From assembly GCA_030446465.1 (NCBI GenBank), contig JAUJNI010000002.1:297895-361894 (forward strand): a DNA stretch of 64,000 nt. Reading direction: 5' to 3'. The notes under the pieces are model-generated. The model saw nothing but the letters and a program-made list of their open reading frames with translations, did no database searches and had not been told where the DNA came from. Positions 27,048-33,114 of the stretch are shown piece by piece. The position numbers were made by a program, and so were the translations under genes. Each line of letters opens with the position of its first letter. The first letter of the stretch is position 1. The DNA comes from Actinomycetota bacterium (lineage in GTDB: Bacteria; Actinomycetota; CADDZG01; WHSQ01).

Positions 27048-27851
27048 CTACCGTGGCGGTAGCCGGCCCATGCTCGGATGATTTGCAGTATTGGTCCATG
27101 CGGGGCAGTGGGCCTGGAAGGAGCAACCCATGCACAGAGGCGAGGGCCTCGGCCGCCAGTCGTCGCGGTCGACTGCCCGGCGAATAGCGTCTCCGAGGGC
27201 GAGCATCTGCCGTTCGAAGGCGATGAGCTTGCGCTCGTGGGGGTTGAGCGTCAAGACGGACGGATCGGATAGATACACCAGCCTTATCTCCTTGGGAATG
27301 ACTCCAAAGGCGCGCCAGCAGACCAGCGCGTAGAAGCTGAGCCCGAAGAAGGCTGCCATCTCCCGGTTCTCGCCGGGGACCCGGCCGGTCTTGTAGTCGG
27401 TCAATATCCATGAGCCGTCCGGCCGCTCCTCGAGCCGGTCGATGATGCCCCTCAGGTGAAGGTCTGCAATCTCATACTCGACCCACCACTCGAGGCGGGT
27501 CACCTCCAGCACACGCGGGTCTTCGACCTTGAAGTAGTTGCGCAGCAGCGACCGGGACGACCGGAGCCACTGCTGCTCATCCTCGACCGTCATGGAGGGG
27601 GGGCGTCCCCCTTCCCCCTCTCTGAGCTCTTTCCACAGGGCATCAAGGAGTTCGTCGGCGCGCTCTGGGGTCCTGAGCTCTTTTTGTTCCTGAAAGAGGT
27701 GCTCGAGGACGGCGTGCACTAGGGACCCTCGAGCAACTGCCGGGGACACAGGCTCGACCAGACCGTCGATCGCACGGTACTTGAATAGCTGGGGGCAACT
27801 CTTGAAGTCGCCGGCGCTGGACGGCGAGAGCTTGAGAAGCGCTTGATCCAT
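27048..27851 (-). CDS. RecB-family PD-(D/E)XK nuclease with Fe-S cysteines
   Basis: A 267-residue stand-alone nuclease. The N-terminal LSPSSAGDFKSCPQLFKYR places the first Cys. GSLVHAVLEHLF is the RecB helix with the metal His. The catalytic core GIIDRLEERPDGSWILTDYKTGR gives the D...DxK motif, and a QxxxY-like FGLSFYALV follows. CMGCSFQAHCP adds three more Cys, completing the AddB/Cas4-type [4Fe-4S] set. Likely a DNA end-processing exonuclease. ATG 27851 is preferred because TAGGGT lies 8 nt upstream and family similarity starts there. No helicase is adjacent, unlike the AdnA/AdnB genes later in the window. Confidence 0.85.
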   Translation of the reverse strand: MDQALLKLSPSSAGDFKSCPQLFKYRAIDGLVEPVSPAVARGSLVHAVLEHLFQEQKELRTPERADELLDALWKELREGEGGRPPSMTVEDEQQWLRSSRSLLRNYFKVEDPRVLEVTRLEWWVEYEIADLHLRGIIDRLEERPDGSWILTDYKTGRVPGENREMAAFFGLSFYALVCWRAFGVIPKEIRLVYLSDPSVLTLNPHERKLIAFERQMLALGDAIRRAVDRDDWRPRPSPLCMGCSFQAHCPAWTNTANHPSMGRLPPR

Positions 27852-27859
27852 ACCGCAAG

Positions 27860-27865
27860 ACCCTA
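27860..27865 (-). promoter_or_regulatory. -10 element of the RecB-like nuclease gene
   Basis: TAGGGT on the minus strand, 8 nt before ATG 27851, with no SD. Confidence 0.35.
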
Positions 27866-27920
27866 TGGAAGAGATGCGACAGGGCTCGGATTTCCGCACG
27901 GAGATCTATCGCCGAACGAG

Positions 27921-27949
27921 AAAAGAGGCCCCCCGAGGGGGGCCTCTTT
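27921..27949 (-). terminator. Strong bidirectional hairpin
   Basis: AAAGAGGCCCCCC and its exact reverse complement are separated by GA. On the minus strand the stem is followed by a T-rich CTCTTTTCTC, so it ends transcripts coming from the membrane-protein gene at 28022. Confidence 0.75.
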
Positions 27950-28021
27950 GGTACCTTCCGGAGTCGACCGCTCGAGCGTGACGCTGGGGGGCGAAGGCGA
28001 GCAGTCGGCCCCGGCCTCGAG

Positions 28022-28336
28022 CTAGGCGGCCTTTACCCTGCTGGTCTCGCCCTGGCGGCGCCGACCGATGACGTCGCCAACATGCGCAAAGACCTGAGGA
28101 ACCGCGTAGCCGGCGGCTGCGATCATCAAACCCGTGCCGACGTATCCGAGCACGTTCGAGCGGACCGCTATGTCCCACTCTGCGTACAGCGAAAAATCCA
28201 GTGCCCACGCGATCAGCACGCCGATGAGGATGGTGAACAACGTGGTGATCTTCGACAAGTTGAGGTATTCGCTCACCATGTCGACCAACTTGAACGCGCC
28301 GATCCCGAGCAGGACGACGACTGCGAATGCGTACAC
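28022..28336 (-). CDS. Small membrane protein, unknown
   Basis: A 104-residue protein with three predicted membrane segments: YAFAVVVLLGIGAFKLV, ITTLFTILIGVLIAWAL and VLGYVGTGLMIAAAGYAV. A short basic tail (GRRRQGETSRVKAA) follows. No recognised family. The layout recalls small phage-like or holin-like membrane proteins, but nothing phage-related lies nearby. The GTG at 28336 is chosen because AGGAGG ends 6 nt before it; a frame continuing 13 codons upstream is not needed. A terminator follows. Confidence 0.65.
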   Translation of the reverse strand: MYAFAVVVLLGIGAFKLVDMVSEYLNLSKITTLFTILIGVLIAWALDFSLYAEWDIAVRSNVLGYVGTGLMIAAAGYAVPQVFAHVGDVIGRRRQGETSRVKAA

Positions 28337-28423
28337 TTCGTACCTCCTAGTCTGGGACGGGTTCCCCGTCCGCACGGAGACTTGGACGCATTGCAGAGTT
28401 TGCGCGTTACCGCACCGAAGTTA

Positions 28424-28822
28424 TCAACTGAACGCCGGTTGATCTTCGACTCTCACCGTGAACCTCAACCGAGCCACCTCTTCCTCGTCCAAGGTGAAGA
28501 CGACGTGGTAGTTGTCGGAGGCGGCGTCAACTGTTAGATCGGCGATCTCGTCTTCGAGTCGCTCCACGTGCTGCTCTGTTGGCAAGTGCAGCTCACGGGG
28601 AATGCTCTCGTAGATGCGCAAGCCGCCCGGACCTTCGATCCTCCATTGTTCGGTAACGCTTCCGTGATCGTCGCTCCAACCCCTCATCACGAGAAAAGCT
28701 CCGGCAACGCCAGGTTCCTCGTTCAGCAACACCTCGTTCTCCAAACCTGGGTGCAGCCGGCCACCCTTTGCGTAGAAGACCTTTCTATCGATCACCTTGG
28801 CGTAGCGAAGGTTCGCTCCCAT
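28424..28822 (-). CDS. Conserved hypothetical protein
   Basis: A 132-residue soluble, acidic, beta-rich protein. Landmarks are RKVFYAKGGRLHPGLENEVLLNEE, a central VMRGWSDDHGSVTEQWRIEGPGG and HVVFTLDEEEVARLRFTVRVED at the end. No catalytic motif or named domain recognised. AAAGGAAG lies about 5 nt before the ATG. It follows the saccharopine-dehydrogenase-like gene by 12 bases, so it is probably co-transcribed with it. Confidence 0.65.
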   Translation of the reverse strand: MGANLRYAKVIDRKVFYAKGGRLHPGLENEVLLNEEPGVAGAFLVMRGWSDDHGSVTEQWRIEGPGGLRIYESIPRELHLPTEQHVERLEDEIADLTVDAASDNYHVVFTLDEEEVARLRFTVRVEDQPAFS

Positions 28823-28834
28823 GTATCTTCCTTT

Positions 28835-29914
28835 CTACTTGGGGCCGTACGTTGTGATCTCAGTGCCGTGATCCGTCAACTGCTTCTGCAGGAAGTCGAG
28901 CCCGACCGCTTCAACGGGCGCCACGACACCGCTGCGCTCGCATCCCGACTTTGCCATCTCCAGAGCGCAGCTCGCCAAGAGGCCGGCGCTGAGGCCGTAG
29001 GGATCCGCGCCGGTTAGCGCGACGTTCCGCCATTCCTTGCCGGAGCGCGCCTCCGCAAGGATCGTCCACTTCGCTCTCGCACGCTGCTCTTCGTCGGGGC
29101 CCTGTTCACTCGCTACCAGCTTTGCCAGGCCCTCGATTGCGCGTCTTCCCGGCGCGCTCATCGCCTTCATCAGAGGCGCGCCCGCCTTCAACGCGACTCG
29201 CTGGAGGGGACTCGTCGTGCTGAACAGCTTGAGTGACCTCATCCGGATGTGGCGAGGCGCCAGGTGACCTATGGCAAAGGGGAAAGAGACGCTTGGTTTA
29301 GGACCCAGGGGCGGGGGCATCGGCGCCCAGCGTCGACGCTCACCGACGCCGACCATCATGGTTTTTCCGTCTTCTATCCAGGGGCCCCTCGACGCCACAA
29401 TGCCGAGTGCGGACCTGGCGGTTCCGAGCGACGCCTGCGACGGCAAGGCGTAGGTTAGAACCACCTCCGGTTCCGCGAGATCCTTCGCCGCGAGAGTGGC
29501 GGCAACATCGGCGGGTATCTCGTCGAAGGCCATGGCCGGGGCAAGCGCAACTCCGCGGCGCCGAGCGACCGCGTCGAAGCGGTCGACCATGCCTCCGATG
29601 AAGAGCCCTTCGCCGGTCGAGTCGACGTAATGGGTTCCCGCCTCGAGGGCCGCTTCGACCGCGGTCCAGCCGAGCTCCACAAAGGGGCCCACGCAGGTGA
29701 GCAAAACCTTCACGTCGCTCAGGGCGTCGGCCAAGCCGGGTACGTCTCCGACCGAGGCGATGCGCACCTCTGGGCCACCAGTCGCGGCGGCCAGCGCGTT
29801 CAACTTCGCTACGTTTCTCCCTGCGACCGCGAAATCGGCGCCTCTTGCAGCGAGGGCGTGAGCCGTGAGACGTCCCGTGTATCCGGTTGCTCCGAACAGC
29901 AGGACATCTGGCAT
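28835..29914 (-). CDS. Saccharopine-dehydrogenase-like/trans-acting enoyl reductase family protein
   Basis: A 359-residue NAD(P)-binding protein. The N-terminal GATGYTGRLTAHALA is the signature of the saccharopine dehydrogenase NADP-binding family and of mycobacterial trans-acting enoyl reductases. LLTCVGPFVELGWTAVEAALEAGTHYVDSTGE follows, as in those proteins, and the C-terminal half is the variable substrate domain. The reaction is probably reduction of a lipid or polyketide intermediate; a lysine-pathway role is unlikely without LYS9-type residues. TAGGCT sits 6 nt before the ATG. Divergent from the histidine phosphatase gene by 69 bp. Confidence 0.78.
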   Translation of the reverse strand: MPDVLLFGATGYTGRLTAHALAARGADFAVAGRNVAKLNALAAATGGPEVRIASVGDVPGLADALSDVKVLLTCVGPFVELGWTAVEAALEAGTHYVDSTGEGLFIGGMVDRFDAVARRRGVALAPAMAFDEIPADVAATLAAKDLAEPEVVLTYALPSQASLGTARSALGIVASRGPWIEDGKTMMVGVGERRRWAPMPPPLGPKPSVSFPFAIGHLAPRHIRMRSLKLFSTTSPLQRVALKAGAPLMKAMSAPGRRAIEGLAKLVASEQGPDEEQRARAKWTILAEARSGKEWRNVALTGADPYGLSAGLLASCALEMAKSGCERSGVVAPVEAVGLDFLQKQLTDHGTEITTYGPK

Positions 29915-29920
29915 CGGGGG

Positions 29921-29926
29921 AGCCTA
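29921..29926 (-). promoter_or_regulatory. -10 element, probable leaderless transcript
   Basis: TAGGCT on the minus strand is 6 nt before ATG 29914, with no SD in between. Confidence 0.45.
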
Positions 29927-29983
29927 CTCATCGTCCCGATAACCTGTCGTCGCGCAACCGTTCCCAGTGGCCGAAAGGATGTA

Positions 29984-30595
29984 GTGGCAGACAGAACACC
30001 GAGAGGCACGGTGCACCTCGTCCGTCACGGCGAGGTCGCCAACCCCACGGGAGTCATCTACGGACGACTTCCCGGTTACAACCTCTCCGAGCGCGGCCGG
30101 CGTCAAGCTGAGGCGGCCGCCGAGCGGCTAGCGAACGAAGACATCGGTGCAGTGTGGGCAAGCCCCCTCGAGCGGGCCCAGGAAACCGCGGGCGCCATAG
30201 CAGCCCGTCATGGCATCGAGATCGCGACGGACGACAGACTGCTCGAGAGCGGGAGCACGCTCCAGGGCATCTCCCGCAATGTTGTGGGCGTCCTCATCAG
30301 TCCCAAGCGGTGGTGGTCTCTTCGTAATCCAATGCGGCCCTCCTGGGGGGAGTCGTTCGGTGAGATCCGCGCTCGGATGCTCGATGTCATAGAGGAGGCC
30401 CTCGCCGCCGCCGACGGGCGCGACGTGGTCATGGTCTCTCATCAGACTCCGGTGCTGGTCGCCAGGCTTGCTCTTGCCGGAAGACGCGTGCCTCCGTGGC
30501 TCGGGCGTCTTCCTTGCGAGACGGGGTCGGTGACGACAATGGTCGTCGAAGGGGGCCGGGCGCTGTCCGCGAGCTACTTTAGGTCCGACGACTAG
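29984..30595 (+). CDS. Histidine phosphatase family (phosphoglycerate-mutase-like) protein
   Basis: A 203-residue protein with the phosphohistidine motif LVRHGEVAN (catalytic H15), IYGRLPGYNLSERGRRQAE, ASPLERAQETA and a second catalytic His in VMVSHQTPV. MSMEG_4193-like/CobC-like phosphatases look similar; the actual phosphoester is unknown. GTG 29984 is chosen because GAAAGGA lies just upstream and the family begins here; the frame is open further back but overlaps the divergent promoter. A partial inverted repeat AGAAGC/GCTTCT lies just after the stop. Confidence 0.85.
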   Translation: MADRTPRGTVHLVRHGEVANPTGVIYGRLPGYNLSERGRRQAEAAAERLANEDIGAVWASPLERAQETAGAIAARHGIEIATDDRLLESGSTLQGISRNVVGVLISPKRWWSLRNPMRPSWGESFGEIRARMLDVIEEALAAADGRDVVMVSHQTPVLVARLALAGRRVPPWLGRLPCETGSVTTMVVEGGRALSASYFRSDD

Positions 30596-30604
30596 CAGAA
30601 GCCC

Positions 30605-30748
30605 TTAGCTCAGGGTTTGCTTCTCGTCCTCTTCGTCGGTCTTGATCGTCTCCAGCAGTGGCGATGAGCAAACAGGACACACCGGGGTGTCATGGAGCTC
30701 GATGTAAACGGTCCTCTGGCACGTCGTGCAGAAGGCGGTGAATGCCAT
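30605..30748 (-). CDS. Uncalled 47-residue zinc-ribbon micro-protein
   Basis: The minus strand encodes 47 residues: FCTTCQRTVYIELHDTPVCPVCSSPL, then an acidic tail. The two CxxC pairs are 13 residues apart, ideal for a zinc ribbon. TACCGT lies 7 nt before the ATG, matching the leaderless promoters of this window. No named family recognised. It converges on the histidine phosphatase gene and diverges from the MhuD-like gene. Small size makes it easy to miss, but promoter geometry, coding pattern and Cys spacing agree. Confidence 0.62.
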   Translation of the reverse strand: MAFTAFCTTCQRTVYIELHDTPVCPVCSSPLLETIKTDEEDEKQTLS

Positions 30749-30755
30749 GACTCAG

Positions 30756-30761
30756 ACGGTA
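30756..30761 (-). promoter_or_regulatory. -10 element of the 47-residue zinc-ribbon gene
   Basis: TACCGT on the minus strand is 7 nt before ATG 30748, with no SD. Confidence 0.4.
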
Positions 30762-30809
30762 GCCTGCCTTGGTCTTTCTGGCTAGTGCTTCCGGGAGGTT
30801 TTTGGGCAA

Positions 30810-31124
30810 ATGTCGTATGTCGTCATCAACGCCATCGAAGTGCCGCGCGAGCGGCGAGCGGACCTCGAGGAGCGCTTCGCCAAGCGCGCGGGTGACGTTG
30901 CCAAATCAGAAGGCTTCGAGGCCTTCCAGCTCTTACGCCCCGACAACGATGAGGCGGGTGACCGCTATCTCGTCTACACGCGCTGGGCCACCAAGAGTGC
31001 CTTCGAGGCCTGGATGGCGGGTTCCGCCTTTGGCCGCGGCCACGCGGGCTCGTCCGGGCAGAGACCCGTGGCCACCGCCAATCAGGTCTGGGCGTATGAA
31101 GTGGTTCAGCACGAAGAGAGCTGA
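30810..31124 (+). CDS. MhuD/IsdG-type haem-degrading monooxygenase
   Basis: A 104-residue antibiotic-monooxygenase-fold protein aligning end to end with mycobacterial MhuD. INAIEVP gives N7, GFEAFQLLRP matches GFLGFQLLRP, AFEAWM gives the Trp (W68 here), and FGRGHAG the haem-ligand His (H78 here). Asn, Trp and His are all kept. MhuD cleaves haem to mycobilin and iron without releasing CO. A dimeric cytoplasmic enzyme for iron recovery is expected. GGGAGG lies 11-12 nt before the ATG. The next gene begins 9 bases after the stop. Confidence 0.85.
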   Translation: MSYVVINAIEVPRERRADLEERFAKRAGDVAKSEGFEAFQLLRPDNDEAGDRYLVYTRWATKSAFEAWMAGSAFGRGHAGSSGQRPVATANQVWAYEVVQHEES

Positions 31125-31133
31125 CGAAGCTCC

Positions 31134-32702
31134 ATGAGCTCGTTCGACGCCATCGTGATCGGCGCGGGCCACAACGGGCTCGTGTGCGCCGCTTACCTCG
31201 CCCGCGCGGGACTAGAGGTGGCGGTGCTGGAAAGGTCGGATCGCATTGGCGGCGCATGCGTCACAGAGGAGCTGTGGCCGGGGTTTCGCGTCTCTACGGC
31301 CTCTTACTCCCTGTCGCTTCTCCTGCCGGACATCGTTGCAGACCTCGGTCTTCAGCTTGACGTCAGAGCCAAGGACCCCGTCGCCTTCGCACCTCGCGAT
31401 GACGGGGGAGGCCTTCTGCTGTGGCGCGATCCTGCAAGGCGCAGAGAGGCGATCTCGGCCCTTTCGGCCAAGGACGCGGACGGCTACGACCAGTTGCACG
31501 ACCTGTTCGAAGAGGCGTCCAGGTGCCTGCGTCCCATGCTGTCCTATCCCGCCACGCGCAAGCAGGCTCGCCGAGCCTTTCGCCGCTCGGAAGTCGAGGG
31601 CCTCTTCGACAAGACCGTCGACGGCTCTATTGCGGAGCTGTGTGAGCACTACTTGGAAACCGATCTCATGCAGGGTCTCGTGGCGTCGCAGGGGATCATC
31701 GGATCGGCCGCCGGCCCCCGTACCCCTGGAACCGCTTACATCTTCTTGCACCACGCTTTTGGCCAAGCAACCGGGACGCCGGGAGCTTGGGGGTTCGTGC
31801 GTGGGGGAATGGGAGCGATCACCGCGGCTCTCGCCGAGGACCTGAGGAATCACGGCGGCGCCATCACCCTGGGGGCCGAGGTCGCCCATGTAAAGGTCGA
31901 CGACCGGCGCCGAGCCGCGGGCGTCGTTCTTGCATCGGGGGAGGAGATCGATGCCCCCATCGTCTGTTCGAACGCCGATCCGAAGCGGACGGTGGACCTC
32001 GTGGGACCAACCCTCCTACCGCTGGAGTTCGTTCAGGACGTTGCCCTCATTCCCGTGGATGGCACGGTCGTGAAGGTGAACTGCGCGCTCTCCGGGCTCC
32101 CGCGCTTCAAGGGCATGAGCGCTTCGGGGGAGCCCGGGCCCGAACACCGCGGGACCATAACGATCTCCCCTTCGATCGACTACCTGGAGAGCGCGTGCCA
32201 CGCCGCCGCCGAGGGCCGACCCGCGCCGCAGATGTTCTGCGAGGCCTGGATCCAGACCACCACCGAGCCAGAGCTTGCGCCGGCCGGCAAGCACACTCTT
32301 TCGATCTTCGCCCAATACGCGCCGTACCGCCTGGCGCAGGGGTCCTGGGACGAGCGCCGAGAAGAGATCGGAGACATCGTGCTCGCAACGCTCGAGCACT
32401 ATGCGCCCGGGCTGACCGACCTCGTCGAGGACCGCCTGGTTCTTGGCCCCCCAGATCTCGAGGCTCGCTTCGGCCTGACGGGCGGGAACATCTTCCACGG
32501 GGAGATCCTGCCGGACTGGCTCTTCGACAAGAGACCGGCAGGAGGGTGGCACCGGCATCGATTGCCTCTTCCTGGCCTCTATCTATGTGGTTCTGGAGCG
32601 CACCCAGGAGGCGGTGTCTGCGGGGGCCCAGGGCGCAACGCGGCGCGCAGCGTCCTCGAGGACCTGGTGGCGGCCGGCCGGACCATTGCCCGAAACACCT
32701 GA
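31134..32702 (+). CDS. PYROXD2/CrtI-like NAD(P)/FAD-dependent oxidoreductase
   Basis: A 522-residue flavoprotein. The dinucleotide fold is AIVIGAGHNGLVCAAYLARAG at 5-25, followed by ERSDRIGGAC. The C-terminal FAD motif is GLYLCGSGAHPGGGVCGGPGRNAA. This is the full domain set of the phytoene-desaturase-like superfamily, of the GxGHNGL subgroup that includes human PYROXD2. Substrate unknown; carotenoid synthesis is not supported because no crtB or crtE lies nearby. Nine bases after the MhuD-like gene, so co-transcription is likely, though the link is unclear. A relative is cut by the left window edge. Confidence 0.85.
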   Translation: MSSFDAIVIGAGHNGLVCAAYLARAGLEVAVLERSDRIGGACVTEELWPGFRVSTASYSLSLLLPDIVADLGLQLDVRAKDPVAFAPRDDGGGLLLWRDPARRREAISALSAKDADGYDQLHDLFEEASRCLRPMLSYPATRKQARRAFRRSEVEGLFDKTVDGSIAELCEHYLETDLMQGLVASQGIIGSAAGPRTPGTAYIFLHHAFGQATGTPGAWGFVRGGMGAITAALAEDLRNHGGAITLGAEVAHVKVDDRRRAAGVVLASGEEIDAPIVCSNADPKRTVDLVGPTLLPLEFVQDVALIPVDGTVVKVNCALSGLPRFKGMSASGEPGPEHRGTITISPSIDYLESACHAAAEGRPAPQMFCEAWIQTTTEPELAPAGKHTLSIFAQYAPYRLAQGSWDERREEIGDIVLATLEHYAPGLTDLVEDRLVLGPPDLEARFGLTGGNIFHGEILPDWLFDKRPAGGWHRHRLPLPGLYLCGSGAHPGGGVCGGPGRNAARSVLEDLVAAGRTIARNT

Positions 32703-32833
32703 CGGCTAGTCGCGGTTGGTTTTGGCCTCTGCGCCTGCGGGTACCCTTCGGGTCATCAAGAGAAGCAAGGTGGCCGGTCAATACCACGGCCGGAGGTCGG
32801 GGTGGGGTTTACTGACCCACGGGAGGTGAATCC

Positions 32834-33052
32834 ATGGGAATCGGCGTTAGCTTGTTCTTGCTGGCGGTGGGCGCGATCTTCACCTTCGCAGTGAACGGCG
32901 AGCCCTTCGGAGCTGTGAGCATCGACACGGTCGGGATCATCTTGATGATCGTCGGTGGCCTCGGTCTGCTGCTCACACTGCTGTTCTTCGGCAGCTCAGC
33001 TCCATACCGGCGCGACCGCACTGTCGTGCGCGAGGAGCGCGACGTCCTCTAG
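32834..33052 (+). CDS. DUF6458 small membrane protein
   Basis: A 72-residue protein with two membrane helices (SLFLLAVGAIFTFAV and VGIILMIVGGLGLLLTLLFF) joined by NGEPFGAVSIDT, and an Arg-rich tail (YRRDRTVVREERDVL). This is the DUF6458 pattern common in Actinobacteria; function unknown. GGGAGGTG with about 6 nt spacing precedes the ATG. A strong terminator follows. Confidence 0.8.
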   Translation: MGIGVSLFLLAVGAIFTFAVNGEPFGAVSIDTVGIILMIVGGLGLLLTLLFFGSSAPYRRDRTVVREERDVL

Positions 33053-33070
33053 ACGACAGCAAGTACACAA

Positions 33071-33102
33071 GAGAGGCGGGCCTTAGGGCCCGCCTCTCTT
33101 TG
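33071..33102. terminator. Bidirectional intrinsic terminator
   Basis: GAGAGGCGGGCC (33071-33082) and GGCCCGCCTCTC (33087-33098) form a 12-bp perfect stem with a TTAG loop and a TTT tail on plus. It separates the DUF6458 gene from the convergent peptidase gene. Confidence 0.8.
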
Positions 33103-33114
33103 ATTAGACCCTCT

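Noticed and set aside
31134-32702. Carotenoid biosynthesis from the phytoene-desaturase-like enzymes.
   Set aside because: The GxGHNGL subgroup is not the carotenoid one, and no phytoene synthase or prenyl synthase is present.
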